Shown here piece after piece: positions 36,240 through 46,633 of a stretch of DNA of 64,000 nucleotides. Within the stretch, counting starts at the first letter, position 1. Each line of letters opens with the position of its first letter. The notes below the pieces were generated by a model. That model was not told the origin of the DNA. It saw only the letters and a program-made list of their open reading frames with translations, and did not search any database. Source of the DNA: Natronosalvus amylolyticus (GTDB lineage: Archaea; Halobacteriota; Halobacteria; Halobacteriales; Natrialbaceae); NCBI RefSeq assembly GCF_024298845.1, contig NZ_CP101156.1, positions 434,001-498,000 on the forward strand, read 5' to 3'. The position numbers and the translations under genes were made by a program.

Positions 36240-36672
36240 CTTGTAGTGAAGTTATTGGAAGTCTTTATCTAGCAGGCAGTTCTCGAGCGGATATAGCCAC
36301 GCCCCCTAACCGCCCGACGGCTGTACCGTCCGTCTTTTCGGACACTCTACGGCCCGGACTATGTTGTCGTCGTTCGCCACACGTCTAGCACGGATAGACG
36401 CCGTGTACCCCGGTGACTGATCGCCTTCGTATTCGATGTTGGCGATCCGGCACGACTGTCCCGTCCTTTCTCCACGGTGGAGCATAGATCCGGCGTATTG
36501 TAGCGCAAACGGGTGTAATGTTACGCTGGATCTCATCGGAACTGGAATGGAAAATACAGTTACCGACCCGATATGATCTGTGACACCAGTAAATCGGTGG
36601 CCTCGGCACTCACATTTCGGAGTCTATCCATAGTGGTGACGACAAGCAGGAACCGAGCGGTTCCGGCCCCAC
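36240..36672. other. Intergenic region between aquaporin and FAD oxidoreductase genes
   Basis: Holds copy 2 of the short dispersed motif at 36591-36611. Frames here are short and unconvincing. Confidence 0.35.
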
Positions 36673-38073
36673 TCAATCGGCGGACTTGGCTCCCCGATTC
36701 AGGTCGAAGAGACCCTCCGGATCGTACTCCTCTTTTAACCCGATCAACCGTTCGTAGGCCGGTCCGAACGTACTCTCGAGCGCAGCCTCACCACCCTCGA
36801 AGAAGCCCGGGAAGTTGAGGTAAAACGAGCCATCTGAGAACTGCCGCATGTCGTCGATGCAATCCCGCACCCACTCGACGTTGACATCGTCATTCGCGGA
36901 ATCCTTCCAGTTCGCCTCGATTCCGAGGAGAAACGGCGCATGGCGTCCGACGAACGCAGTCTCGTCGAGGTCGACGTCCGTAATCGCGCCACCAAGCTCC
37001 CAGACGTCCACGGTCGAGAGCGGCGACGGTGCGGTCTCCGCCCAGTAACGAATCCGATCGATGGCGGACTCTGTGAGTCCATCGAGATAGAGCGATTTCC
37101 AGTAGTATCGCATCCCATCCGGGTAATCCTCGTCGAGGAGCTGCTGAAACTCGGTGTAGGGCATCGTTGCGCTGAAGTCGGCAATCGGTTCGCCGAGTTC
37201 CCGTAACGGTGCAAGCGCCTTCTCGCCGTCCTCGGGTGGTCCCGCGTAACACCCCAGAAAGCCGATTTTGAGGTCGTCCACCACGTCTGCGGGGAACACC
37301 TCCTCGTCTGCCATCACGCCGGTAGAAGAGAGCGTCGTAACCTCATCGGGCGCGCTCGAGACGTACTCGCGGTACGCTCGCAGATACTCGCCTGCTCGCT
37401 CCCCCGGATAGAGTACGAAACAGGTCGCCACCTCCGGTCCGGCCGGGTGGAGCTCGAACTCGAACCCAGTCACGACTCCGAGGCCGCCTCCGCCGCCACG
37501 AAATCCCCAGAACAGCTCCTCGTTTTCGTCGGCGCTGGCCGTCAGGTACCGCCCTTCCGCGGTGACGACGTCCACCGAGCGGAGGTTGTCACAGCTCAGG
37601 CCGTACTTGCACCGCAGGTGGCCGATCCCGCCACCGAGGGTGAGCCCCGCGACGCCGGTCTTCGAAACGACCCCGCCGGGCGTTGCCAGGCCGAACGCCT
37701 GGGTTTCGTGGTCGACGTCGGCCCACGTTGCACCGCCCTGAACCCACGCCGTGCGTTCTTCGGGATCGACCCAGACGGCTCGCATCTCCGAGAGGTCAAT
37801 GACGAGGCCATCGTTACAGACGGCTGTGCCAGCGACGTTGTGGCCGCCACCGTGGACGGTCGCACGAAGGTCGTTCTCTCGAGCGAATTCGACGGCACGG
37901 ATAACGTCTGCCACGCCCCGACAGCGGGCGATCAGTGCCGGATATTTATCGATCATCCCGTTCCAGACGGAACGGGCATCGTCGTACTCGGCGTCGTCGG
38001 GACGAACCACGTCCCCGTATACAGTGGTCTGAAACTGTTCGATGTGATCGTACTCGATGGTGGATTGGGCCAT
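36673..38073 (-). CDS. FAD-linked oxidoreductase, berberine-bridge type
   Basis: A 466-residue flavoprotein with an N-terminal PCMH FAD-binding domain and a C-terminal BBE motif (YLNFPGFFEGG and EYDPEGLFDLNRG). Both sites for covalent flavin are present: His78 in VHGGGHNVAG and Cys161 in YGLSCDNL. Bicovalent FAD is therefore expected, as in oligosaccharide oxidases and related enzymes, which have a high redox potential. It oxidises an alcohol, sugar or similar substrate using oxygen or another acceptor. ATG 38073 is chosen over GTG 38079. It is divergent from the FilR1-like regulator, the likely controller. Confidence 0.92.
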   Translation of the reverse strand: MAQSTIEYDHIEQFQTTVYGDVVRPDDAEYDDARSVWNGMIDKYPALIARCRGVADVIRAVEFARENDLRATVHGGGHNVAGTAVCNDGLVIDLSEMRAVWVDPEERTAWVQGGATWADVDHETQAFGLATPGGVVSKTGVAGLTLGGGIGHLRCKYGLSCDNLRSVDVVTAEGRYLTASADENEELFWGFRGGGGGLGVVTGFEFELHPAGPEVATCFVLYPGERAGEYLRAYREYVSSAPDEVTTLSSTGVMADEEVFPADVVDDLKIGFLGCYAGPPEDGEKALAPLRELGEPIADFSATMPYTEFQQLLDEDYPDGMRYYWKSLYLDGLTESAIDRIRYWAETAPSPLSTVDVWELGGAITDVDLDETAFVGRHAPFLLGIEANWKDSANDDVNVEWVRDCIDDMRQFSDGSFYLNFPGFFEGGEAALESTFGPAYERLIGLKEEYDPEGLFDLNRGAKSAD

Positions 38074-38222
38074 ATACACATGAACGGCTGCAGCGTTGTT
38101 AGCCTCATTTACTGAAACAGGTTCGGTGGGTTACGCGCCATTTCAGGCCCTGAGATTGCTCTCGGTTCGCGAACGCGATAGAGTTACAACCTATGCTAAC
38201 ATTTAACAAGATGGTGGGTAAC

Positions 38223-39125
38223 ATGGAGTTCCACGAAGACGAAAGATCGACAGACAACGAGGGCCTACCGCCTGGCTCACCGATTCTGGAAGCCCTGCTC
38301 GAGAACGCACGAAACCAGCAGTATCTCGGACAGCGACTCGACGCCGCGGACAATCGTGTGGAAACGGATCTGCTCGGCGATATCGTTCGACACAGACCGG
38401 TTCTGGAGGCGCTCCGCACTGAACCCCTCGATCGTCGGGAGATCGAAGACCGACTCGACGTCTCACGGGCGACGAGTCACCGATTTACGCAGTGGCTCGA
38501 CGGTCAGGGCTTCGTCGAGAAGGTCGACGGCCGGTTTCAGTTGACCGGGCGGGGTGAGGCAGTCGCCGACGAGGTGCTCCGGTTCGAGGCGAACGTTCGC
38601 ACCGTCCATCGACTTGCACCGTTACTGGACACAATCTGTGCGGATCACCAAGAATTCGTCCTCGAACCGTTCGTGGATGCAAAAGTTACGCTTGCGGAGC
38701 CAGAAGCTCCCTACCAGCCGGTCGAGCGTTTCATTTCGTTACTCACGGAGTCGGAGACCTTCCGTGGGTTCAACACGACGCACATGGCCCCGCTCGTTCT
38801 CAGCGGGTTCCACAATCAGATCTTCGATGAGACTGACACAGAAATCATCTATCTCCCCCACATTGGTGGGAAACTCTTCGATACCTACCCCAAGCGCGCT
38901 CAGGAAGCGATCGATCGCGGACACCTCGCCCTCCGGACCCGTGATGATCTGCCGTACGGTCTCGCTATCTTCGACGAGCGCGTCGGGATTGGGGGCTACG
39001 ACGAGGCCACTGGACTCATGCAGGTGTTCGTCGATACGGACGAGCCGATTGCATGCGAGTGGGCCGACCGGGTGTACGCCTCGGTCAGAGCGGATTCTGA
39101 TCCACTCCACGAGCGGCACCCATGA
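38223..39125 (+). CDS. Transcriptional regulator with FilR1-type middle domain
   Basis: About 300 residues. A winged helix lies near residues 45-100 (LDRREIEDRLDVSRATSHRFTQWLDGQGFVEKVDGRFQLT), followed by the FilR1-like sensory domain with FNTTHMAPLVLSGFH, TEIIYLPHIGGKLFD and the DDLPYGLAIFDERVGIGGYD segment. Such haloarchaeal proteins are sugar-utilisation or stress regulators. ATG 38223 lies about 20-25 bases after ATTTAAC; alternatives are 38193 and 38211. The divergent FAD oxidoreductase is the natural target. Confidence 0.85.
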   Translation: MEFHEDERSTDNEGLPPGSPILEALLENARNQQYLGQRLDAADNRVETDLLGDIVRHRPVLEALRTEPLDRREIEDRLDVSRATSHRFTQWLDGQGFVEKVDGRFQLTGRGEAVADEVLRFEANVRTVHRLAPLLDTICADHQEFVLEPFVDAKVTLAEPEAPYQPVERFISLLTESETFRGFNTTHMAPLVLSGFHNQIFDETDTEIIYLPHIGGKLFDTYPKRAQEAIDRGHLALRTRDDLPYGLAIFDERVGIGGYDEATGLMQVFVDTDEPIACEWADRVYASVRADSDPLHERHP

Positions 39126-39324
39126 CTGGTAAAACACGCTCGAGAGAGCTAAACGCAATGAATGAAAGTGGTACATGTAAATCGATGGCCTCGGTACTCA
39201 TAGGGTTCCTCACAACCGGGTGCCGAGTCCGGTTCGGGCGGAGTACATCGTCATCGGCCACTCGAGGCTACTTCCTCGAGGGCAAAATGGGTTCCTCATC
39301 TTGCGTTCGATTTTCCGGCCCCGA

Positions 39325-39627
39325 TTAGGCCCTTGGATCCGAACGCGTGTCGACCGCGGCGTTGTACTCGTCGATCAGATTCTCCAGCCGGGTACTCGAG
39401 TGTGAACAGAACGTTGCTGGTGCACCGTCAGTAGCCGTTCGGGCCGGAGTCCATGACTCCGTCTTCGCGGTACTCGAGTCAGAATCGATGGCAGTTGTTT
39501 CGAGAGCGTTGGGTCGAACATCGGTTCTGGCGGTGTTTCTCGACGCGGGGGCACTCGATATTGTACTACTGGTGTTCGATTCGGTGGTCTCGGGTTCGGT
39601 GCTGGCGTGTGTTGGGGTTGTTTGCAT
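39325..39627 (-). CDS. Small Ser/Thr-rich hypothetical protein
   Basis: A 100-residue frame rich in Ser, Thr and Ala (MQTTPTHASTEPETTESN at the N-terminus), with a C-terminal helix-like segment RLENLIDEYNAAVDTRSD. No signal peptide or domain is seen. Composition agrees with halophilic proteins, which supports coding. No TATA box lies at the expected distance. The remaining bases of 39126-39835 are without genes apart from the dispersed motif at 39179-39199. Confidence 0.4.
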   Translation of the reverse strand: MQTTPTHASTEPETTESNTSSTISSAPASRNTARTDVRPNALETTAIDSDSSTAKTESWTPARTATDGAPATFCSHSSTRLENLIDEYNAAVDTRSDPRA

Positions 39628-39835
39628 TGGTGTCGGTTGAAATGGTGGTCAGCGTGCTGTCTCGGTATACAGTCTTAGAAGGAGGTTACGGGTACTGCTA
39701 CAGCCGCTGACTGCTGGTGATCCGACATGGGTACTTCCACCTCCGTGGCCAAACAACATAAACATTCGTGATAGATCAAACGCTGCCAGGTGCTCGAGGC
39801 GAACCCTACTTGAGCCAGGACGCGAAGGATGCGGT

Positions 39836-40600
39836 ATGAATCTTCCGCCGGTCGGACTCGGTACGATGGGGATCGAAGAGCCGGACGTGATCGCGACGGC
39901 ACTCGAGTGTGGCTATCGACATCTGGATACGGCACAAATTTACGACAACGAGGTCGTCGTCGGTGCGGGCCTCGAACGAAGCGATGTCCCCCGGGAAGCA
40001 ATCACGGTGGCGACAAAAGTCTGGGCAGACAAGCTCGAGCCCGAATCGGTCCAACAGAGCGTCCAAGAAAGCGCCCGAAAACTCGGTCTCGAGACGATAG
40101 ACCTGTTGTACGTCCACCGACCAATCGAGACGTACGAATCCGAAGTGACGTTGCCAGTGTTCGATAGCCTTCGAGATGCGGGCAATATCGACCACGTCGG
40201 GCTTAGCAACTTTACGCTCGACGAACTCGAAACCGCTCGCCGAATCCTCGAGAGCCCGATAGGTGCTCACCAGATCGAGTACCATCCGTTGTTTGCAACG
40301 CCCGAACTGCTCGAGCACGCTCGAAGACACGAGTACCCGGTCGTCGCCTACTCGCCACTGGCCAGTGGCAGGGCCCGCGAAATCGAGGTGTTGGTCGAGA
40401 TCGCGAATCGCCACGGGACGACCCCCGAAGCCGTCTCCCTCGCCTGGGTGCTCCAGCACGACACCGTCGTGGCGATTCCGAAAGCGAGCACTCGGTCCCA
40501 TCTGGAGGCCAACCTCCAGGCAGCGAGCCTCGAGTTGACGCCCGGCGAAGTCGCTCGAATCGATGGCATCGAATGCGAAGAGGAGCTGTTTCCGGCGTGA
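39836..40600 (+). CDS. Aldo/keto reductase
   Basis: A 254-residue barrel enzyme. The catalytic tetrad is visible as Asp and Tyr in YRHLDTAQIYDNE, Lys in VATKVW and His in LYVHRP. The C-terminal VAIPKASTRSHLEANLQA segment binds NADP(H). It reduces aldehydes or ketones in the cytoplasm. Its gene converges on deoxyhypusine synthase with adjacent stops. The physiological substrate is not known. Confidence 0.93.
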   Translation: MNLPPVGLGTMGIEEPDVIATALECGYRHLDTAQIYDNEVVVGAGLERSDVPREAITVATKVWADKLEPESVQQSVQESARKLGLETIDLLYVHRPIETYESEVTLPVFDSLRDAGNIDHVGLSNFTLDELETARRILESPIGAHQIEYHPLFATPELLEHARRHEYPVVAYSPLASGRAREIEVLVEIANRHGTTPEAVSLAWVLQHDTVVAIPKASTRSHLEANLQAASLELTPGEVARIDGIECEEELFPA

Positions 40601-41731
40601 TTACGGGTTCGTTCCTTCGACTCGGTCTCGAGCTGCAGCCACGACTAGCGGCAGCGTAATCGTCGCGTCGCCGTACACCGAGACGTTTCGAGCGTCCTTC
40701 TCGAGTTTCCCCCACGACCGGGCTTCCTCGAGGGTGGCACCGGAGAGGCCGCCGGTCTGTGGTGGGTCCATCGTCAGCTGGACCGCATAGTCGTAGGCTC
40801 GCGGGGTGACCAGCATCGTCTGGAGCGTGAAGTTCTTCGGAACGCCGCCGCCGATGACGAACGCGCCGGCTTCGTCGGCCTCGAACGCCAGGTCGGTGAG
40901 TGCGGTCATGTCACCCAGCGCGTCCAACGTGAACGCCGTCGTCTGGGAGTACATCCAGGCCTGCAGTCCGAGGACGGAGTCCTGTACTGCCGGACAGTAA
41001 ACAGGGACGTCGGCTTCGTAAGCCGCGGCGGCGAGTCCGGCCGACTCTTCGACGTTGTCACGCTCGTTTATCTCGAGGTTGGCACGCCCGAGTTCGCGGG
41101 TCAGTTCCTGAATCGACACGGAGCCGGATTCCTCGCACGCTGCCTCGAGTGGCGGGAACACCTCGCTTCGGAGGTGGCTCTCGAACTCGGCGAAGTGCTC
41201 CTGTGGCAGGTAGACGTTGTAAATCCGATCGACGCCCTCGTCGCGGAGGGTTTCGTCGTGTTCGCGTTCGGTTTTCCCCTCGGCGTGGGCACAGCCGTGG
41301 TGGTGTTTACCGCCAATGGCTTCGATGGCGTCATGGGTGAGGTTTGCGCCGGTGGTCACCAGTGCGTCGATGTAGCCGTCACGAACGAGGTCGGCGACGA
41401 CTTTGCGCATACCAGTGGGGACCATCGCTCCGGCCAGGCCACAGAAGACGGTCACTTCGTCGTCGAACATCGCCGCCGTCACGCCGACAGCTTCGTGCAG
41501 ATTTGCGGCCCCAACACCGGCGTGTCCGTACTGGTCGGCCAGTTCACCGACGCTCATCCCTGCCCAGACGTCCGTGTGACCGACCGGATCGTGGGAGAAG
41601 GTTTCTCGAGGCGGGTACTCGCTGTGGTCCTCGTCTTCGTGCTGTCCGCCAGCAGAATCGTCGCAGCGACGATCTTCGTCTTGGCTTTCATTTTCGTGGT
41701 GATCCGCGGTTCCATCGTGCTCGTCGGTCAT
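40601..41731 (-). CDS. dhs: Deoxyhypusine synthase
   Basis: A 376-residue enzyme. An acidic, His-rich N-terminal extension of about 35 residues is followed by the conserved body: TVFCGLAGAMVPTGMRKVVADL, VTTGANLTHDAIEAIGGKHHHG and the catalytic-lysine region EARSWGKLEKDARNVSVYGDAT (Lys near 342). It transfers aminobutyl from spermidine or agmatine-derived donors to a lysine of aIF5A, forming deoxyhypusine. The His-rich extension is an oddity that might bind metals. ATG 41731 is the only likely start. Confidence 0.94.
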   Translation of the reverse strand: MTDEHDGTADHHENESQDEDRRCDDSAGGQHEDEDHSEYPPRETFSHDPVGHTDVWAGMSVGELADQYGHAGVGAANLHEAVGVTAAMFDDEVTVFCGLAGAMVPTGMRKVVADLVRDGYIDALVTTGANLTHDAIEAIGGKHHHGCAHAEGKTEREHDETLRDEGVDRIYNVYLPQEHFAEFESHLRSEVFPPLEAACEESGSVSIQELTRELGRANLEINERDNVEESAGLAAAAYEADVPVYCPAVQDSVLGLQAWMYSQTTAFTLDALGDMTALTDLAFEADEAGAFVIGGGVPKNFTLQTMLVTPRAYDYAVQLTMDPPQTGGLSGATLEEARSWGKLEKDARNVSVYGDATITLPLVVAAARDRVEGTNP

Positions 41732-41878
41732 TGTTCTCGAGTGCGCGTTCCTCGCTGTTTAACACCGCGGTTTGATCGTGGGAACATCACGATTTGGCCG
41801 TGATGCCGGGTCAGCGGAAAGATACTCGAGGCTGACTGTCGATACACGGCGAATCGCAAAAAAGCGGGATGTCACGAC

Positions 41879-43159
41879 TTAGGCGGGAACGTCCGGCATA
41901 TCGTTGTCGTTGTCTCCGTTATCGTTGTCGTGATCGTTTTTCTCACAGACGACGTCGGTGTTGGCGTCGGCTTCCGTAAGGAGCTTCCCGTCGTAGTAGA
42001 GACCGATTCGGGCTTTGCCTTTCTTGTCGAGTTTGACCCACAGATACTGACTCGAGTGCTTCGGCACCGTAATCGTCCCTTTCTGGTAGCGGTAGCGATG
42101 CTTCCAGACCAGTTTCATATCCTTGTGGCCGTGGTTCGTTACCCGATATTTCGCCCGACCGTGTTTCTTTTCTTTACCGTTGTCTCCCTCGTAGCAGATC
42201 GGCTCGAGTTCGATGACCTCTTTCGGGTCGGGTTTGCACTTTTTCTGGTCGTTCGCGTGTTTGACGTCGATCTGTTCGTCCTCGTAGTGCAAGGTCACGG
42301 TGACGTCGCCTTTGTAGGCGTCGACCCAGAAGTAAGTCGAGTCGTTCCCCTTGACGTCAACCGTGCCCGACTGGTCCGTGCCGTAGGCGTTCCAGGTCAC
42401 CGAGACAGGCTGGCGATTGTGGTTGTCGACGCGGAACTTCGATCGGTGTTTTTCGTAGCAGATTCCGACGAGGCGGATCTGATCAGGATCGGGCTCACAC
42501 TTGGTCTCGGTGTTTGCCTTCGCCTGGTGGACTTTCTTCCCGTCGTAGTATAAGCCGACCTTCGCCTTGCCTTTGCGGTCCAGTTTGACCCAGACGTATC
42601 GCGACTCACCGGGCATAATCGTTCGGACGCCGTACTGCTTGCTGTAGTAGTTCTTCCAGACGACCTCCATTTTGTGCCAATGGTGGTTGGTGATGCGGAA
42701 TTTTGCTTCACCGTGTTCGTGTTTGCTGTGCTTTCCATCGACGTAACACACTGGCTCGAGGCGTAGCGCTTCTTTCGGGTCAGGTTTGCACTTCTTCTGG
42801 TCGTTGGCGTGCTTGACGTCGATCTGTTCGTCTTTGTAATGAAGTGTCACCGTCGCATCGCCTTTGTGGGCATCGACCCAGAAGTACTTCGAGTCTCTCG
42901 CCGGAACCGTTATCGTCCCGGACTGGTCGGTCCCGTAGACGTTCCAGGTTACCTCGACTTCCTTTTTGTGTTCGTTGTCGACGCGGAACTTCGAACGCTC
43001 TTTTTCGTAGCAGATTGCGACGAGGCGAATCTGCTTTTCGTGTTCATCCGCGCTCGCGCTCGAGGACCCCAGTGCGAAGCCGGAGCCGCCGAGGACGGCA
43101 CCGGTCGTTGCGATTCGTTTCAAACTGTCTCGACGTGTGATTGGACGGTTGTCTGTCAT
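41879..43159 (-). CDS. Tat-secreted lysine-rich protein with four tandem repeats
   Basis: A 426-residue precursor. A Tat signal (ITRRDSLKRIATTGAVLGG) is cleaved near SASA. The mature protein contains four related units of about 90 residues in an A-B-A-B order, beginning RLVAICYE, RLEPVCYV, RLVGICYE and ELEPICYE. Units 1 and 3 share GTDQSGT and HANDQKKCKPDPKE almost exactly. Each unit has one Cys at the start and one near its end, suggesting a disulfide per unit. It ends in an Asp/Asn-rich tail. The lysine content is unusually high for a haloarchaeal protein. No known domain is recognised. ATG 43159 starts the signal; the frame to 43513 is a false extension. Confidence 0.85.
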   Translation of the reverse strand: MTDNRPITRRDSLKRIATTGAVLGGSGFALGSSSASADEHEKQIRLVAICYEKERSKFRVDNEHKKEVEVTWNVYGTDQSGTITVPARDSKYFWVDAHKGDATVTLHYKDEQIDVKHANDQKKCKPDPKEALRLEPVCYVDGKHSKHEHGEAKFRITNHHWHKMEVVWKNYYSKQYGVRTIMPGESRYVWVKLDRKGKAKVGLYYDGKKVHQAKANTETKCEPDPDQIRLVGICYEKHRSKFRVDNHNRQPVSVTWNAYGTDQSGTVDVKGNDSTYFWVDAYKGDVTVTLHYEDEQIDVKHANDQKKCKPDPKEVIELEPICYEGDNGKEKKHGRAKYRVTNHGHKDMKLVWKHRYRYQKGTITVPKHSSQYLWVKLDKKGKARIGLYYDGKLLTEADANTDVVCEKNDHDNDNGDNDNDMPDVPA

Positions 43160-43467
43160 GGTCGACTCTCGGATGGAACCCGGAGTATCAACCCATCCAC
43201 CAAACGGATAGTTTGTAATCGATGAACTACCTCGTTTCACGACCCTCATTCGACGAAAACGGTCTCGAGGCGCTGAATTCCACGAAGAGTGACCGATACT
43301 GGTGACCGAGTATGCAGTGATAAACTGGGTTTGGCTCACGGATGGGTGACCAAAACGCCCCACTCTCGTCTCCGGATCCGAACGCCCGACCCGCCGGTTA
43401 GCGCCATTGTAGCCTCTAGTACGTCCTTTCTGCGAGAAGTCACACCGAACAGCAGGGTAATTCCCGA

Positions 43468-44241
43468 CTACAGTCCCGTCGGAACCTCGAGATAGGTGGT
43501 CTCGAGACCCCACGACTCGGCTTTCGCTTGCAGCGAGCGCACGCCGAACGTTTCAGTCGCGTAGTGACCGGCCAGCGCGACGTGAATGCCGGCTTCGCGG
43601 GCGTCGTGGTACACCTGTTGTTTTCCTTCGCCAGTGACGAGGACGTCAGCGCCTGCATCGACTGCTTCGTCGAGCCAGTCGACGCCGCTGCCGGTGACGA
43701 TGGCGATCTTCTCGATCCGTTCGGGGCCGAACTCGAGTATCGGTACCGGCCTCCCACCCGTCTCAAGCGACTGCTCGAGGGTTTCACGGAGGGTCGTGAC
43801 GGTATATGGCTCGTCGACCCGACCACGCTGTCCGATGTGCTCCGGACCGTACGAACCGAACGGCTCCCGGTCACCCAACTCGAGAACGTCAGCCACGCCT
43901 GCTGCGTTTCCGAGCTCCGGATGCGAATCGAGCGGTAAGTGTGAGACGTACAACGCGAGGTCGTTGTCGATCAGTGCCTCGAGGCGGTCGTACGTGCGAC
44001 CGGTGACGTGCTCGATGCCACCCCAGGAGATGCCGTGGTGGGTAACGAGCACGTCTGCACCGGCGTCTGCGGCACCCGCTATCGTTTCGAGGGCGGCGTC
44101 GACGGCGAACGCGGCGTGCCCGACCGTGGTTTTCTCGCCGTCGGGCCCGACCTGTAACCCGTTTGCGCTCGCGTCGAGGTCCGCGAAATCGGCGGTCCGT
44201 AGGTCGTCGTCGAGTCTATTGACGAACGTCGAGAGTTGCAT
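43468..44241 (-). CDS. Nif3-like dinuclear metal centre protein
   Basis: A 257-residue protein of the NIF3/DUF34 family. The metal ligands are in VLVTHHGISWGG, YVSHLPLDSHPELGN and the C-terminal ALAGHYATETFG. The family forms hexameric rings with a two-metal centre and is conserved in all domains; a GTP cyclohydrolase-related or metal-chaperone role has been discussed. It lies alone between the repeat protein and maeB, all on the minus strand. Confidence 0.93.
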   Translation of the reverse strand: MQLSTFVNRLDDDLRTADFADLDASANGLQVGPDGEKTTVGHAAFAVDAALETIAGAADAGADVLVTHHGISWGGIEHVTGRTYDRLEALIDNDLALYVSHLPLDSHPELGNAAGVADVLELGDREPFGSYGPEHIGQRGRVDEPYTVTTLRETLEQSLETGGRPVPILEFGPERIEKIAIVTGSGVDWLDEAVDAGADVLVTGEGKQQVYHDAREAGIHVALAGHYATETFGVRSLQAKAESWGLETTYLEVPTGL

Positions 44242-44377
44242 ACACAGCCCTTTAGGCTGGACCGACGTGAATATTCACGATTCGGGTCGCTCGAGGGAGG
44301 TGTTAGGAGAACATATGCCCTGAACCGGCCGAGAAAACCGAGACGGAAACGGGAACGATGTCTCGGGTGCGGTGAGG

Positions 44378-46633
44378 TTATTCTTTCTGGGCGTCGACGA
44401 CGGCAACGCCGGCGAGGTTGACGATGTCTTTGACTTCGTCGCCTCGTTGCAGGACGTGAACCGGTTTGTCCATGCCGACGAGCATCGGGCCGATGGCCTC
44501 TGCGCCACCGAGTCGCTGGAGCAGTTTGTACCCAATGTTGCCCGACTCGAGGTTCGGGAAGACGAGCACGTTCGCGGCTTCATCGAGTTCCGAGAACTCG
44601 TAGGTGCCGGTGAGGATGTCCTCGACGACGGCCGTGTCGGCCTGCATCTCACCGTCGACCGGGAAGTCGACCTCCGGATCGCCTTGCAACATCTCCGTTG
44701 CGCGGCGTGGTTTTCGCGTGCCTTCGTTGTCGACGCTGCCGAAGTTCGAGTACGAGAGCAACGCCGCGCGTGGCTCGACGTTGAACCGACGGGCGAGTTT
44801 GGCAGTTTGTTTCGTTATCTCGGCCAGCACTTCCTCGTCGGGGTCCTGATTGACCGTCGCATCCGCACAGAAGACGATTCGGTTTTTGAACGTCAGGAGG
44901 TAGACACCGGCGGCGTACTCGACGTCTTCGGCCGTGCCGATGACCTGCAGGGGCGGTCGCAGTGCGGACGGATAGTGGTGGGTCAGCCCGGTCAAGAGTG
45001 CATCTGCGTCGCCCTGTTCGACCATCACGCTCCCGAAGTAGTTGGTGTCCCGACGGATCAGGTCCGTGGCCTCCGAACGAGTGATACCCTTACGCTGTCT
45101 GAGTTCGAACAGGCGGTCTGCGTACTCGCCGTAGTTTCCATCGTCGGGGTCTGCAACGGTCGGTTCGAAATCGAGGCCGAGTCCACGAGCGGCCTCGAGA
45201 ATCGTCTCCTCGTTGCCGATCAGAACGGGATGGGCGATTCCTTGCTCTTGTATCTGGTAGGCTGCGCGAATCATCTTCTCGTCTTCGCCCTCTGCCAGGG
45301 CGACCCGCTTTGGCTCGCTCTTGGCCTTGTTGAGAACGACGCGCATCATCTCTCGAGATTTGCCCAGGCGGGCCTCGAGTTGCTCCTCGTACTCCTGGAC
45401 GTCGACGTCGACTCGGGCCGAACCGGAATCGACGGCCGCTTTGGCGACGGCCGGTGCCACGCGGAACAGCACCCGTGGGTCGACCGGTTTGGGGATGATG
45501 TAGTCGGGGCCGAACTGAATCGGCTGGTCGCCGTAGGCTTTGACGACCGCATCTGGGACGTCCTGGCGAGCGAGGTCGGCGAGTGCGCGAGCGGCTGCGA
45601 CTTTCATCTCCTCGTTGATTTCCGTCGCGCGCACGTCCAGGGCCCCGCGGAAAATGAACGGGAATCCGAGGACGTTGTTCACCTGATTGGGGTAATCTGA
45701 CCGTCCCGTTGCCATGATCACGTCGTCGTCACGAGCTTCTTTGGCTTCGTGGTAGCCGATTTCGGGATCGGGATTGGCCATTGCGAAAATGATTGGGTTG
45801 TCGCCCATCGACTGCACCATCTCCTGAGAGACGAGGCCGCCGATTGAGAGGCCGACGAACACGTCTGCTCCCTCCATTGCGTCGGCGAGGTCGCCGGCAG
45901 AGACGTCGCGCGCGAACTCCCGTTTGTACTCGTTAACGTCGCCGGATTCCGCCCGGTCGGTGGTGATGATTCCCGAGGAATCACACATCGTAATGTTCTC
46001 GCGTTTTGCTCCGAGCGAGACGTAAAATCGGGCCGTCGCGAGAGCGCTCGCACCCGCTCCAGAGAACACAATATCGAGTTCCTCGAGTGCTTTGCCGGCT
46101 ATTTCGGCGGCATTGACGAGTGCAGCACCGGAAATAATCGCCGTGCCGTGCTGGTCGTCGTGGAAGACGGGGATGTCCATCTCCTCGCGAAGCCGTTCCT
46201 CGACGGTGAAACACTCCGGCGCCTTGATGTCTTCCAGGTTGATGCCACCGAAGGTCGGCCCCATCATCTTGATCGCTTCGACCAGTTTGTCGGGGTCGGC
46301 TTCATCGAGTTCGATGTCGAACACGTCGATATCGGCGAATCGTTTGAACAATACGCCTTTCCCCTCCATGACGGGCTTTGACGCCTGTGCACCAATGTCT
46401 CCGAGGCCTAGCACGGCAGAGCCGTTCGAAACCACGCCGACGAGATTGCCTTTGGCCGTGTAGGTGTAGGCATCGTTTTCGTCGTCGTGAATTTCCATAC
46501 AGGGTGCCGCAACCCCCGGCGAATAGGCGAGCGAGAGGTCGCGCTGTGTGTTCGTCGGCTTTGTCGTCGAAATTTCGACTTTGCCCGGTGGATCAACCCG
46601 ATGGTATTCCAGGGCGTCTTCATCCAGTCCCAT
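44378..46633 (-). CDS. maeB: Malic enzyme with C-terminal phosphotransacetylase-like domain
   Basis: A 751-residue fusion. Residues 1-430 are malic enzyme, with [13 protein letters not shown], the [14 protein letters not shown] metal site and the NAD(P) region [14 protein letters not shown]. The rest resembles phosphate acetyltransferase ([38 protein letters not shown]). It converts malate to pyruvate and CO2; the second domain is usually regulatory through acetyl-CoA. ATG 46633 begins the family sequence ([12 protein letters not shown]). It is divergent from coaD. Confidence 0.93.
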   Translation of the reverse strand: MGLDEDALEYHRVDPPGKVEISTTKPTNTQRDLSLAYSPGVAAPCMEIHDDENDAYTYTAKGNLVGVVSNGSAVLGLGDIGAQASKPVMEGKGVLFKRFADIDVFDIELDEADPDKLVEAIKMMGPTFGGINLEDIKAPECFTVEERLREEMDIPVFHDDQHGTAIISGAALVNAAEIAGKALEELDIVFSGAGASALATARFYVSLGAKRENITMCDSSGIITTDRAESGDVNEYKREFARDVSAGDLADAMEGADVFVGLSIGGLVSQEMVQSMGDNPIIFAMANPDPEIGYHEAKEARDDDVIMATGRSDYPNQVNNVLGFPFIFRGALDVRATEINEEMKVAAARALADLARQDVPDAVVKAYGDQPIQFGPDYIIPKPVDPRVLFRVAPAVAKAAVDSGSARVDVDVQEYEEQLEARLGKSREMMRVVLNKAKSEPKRVALAEGEDEKMIRAAYQIQEQGIAHPVLIGNEETILEAARGLGLDFEPTVADPDDGNYGEYADRLFELRQRKGITRSEATDLIRRDTNYFGSVMVEQGDADALLTGLTHHYPSALRPPLQVIGTAEDVEYAAGVYLLTFKNRIVFCADATVNQDPDEEVLAEITKQTAKLARRFNVEPRAALLSYSNFGSVDNEGTRKPRRATEMLQGDPEVDFPVDGEMQADTAVVEDILTGTYEFSELDEAANVLVFPNLESGNIGYKLLQRLGGAEAIGPMLVGMDKPVHVLQRGDEVKDIVNLAGVAVVDAQKE

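Noticed and set aside
36306..36536. A 76-codon minus-strand frame between aquaporin and FAD genes
   Set aside because: There is no start signal, domain or clear codon bias; it is too weak to list as a gene.
43160..43513. N-terminal extension of the lysine-rich repeat protein
   Set aside because: It would place the Tat signal inside the chain; the signal at 43159 must be N-terminal.
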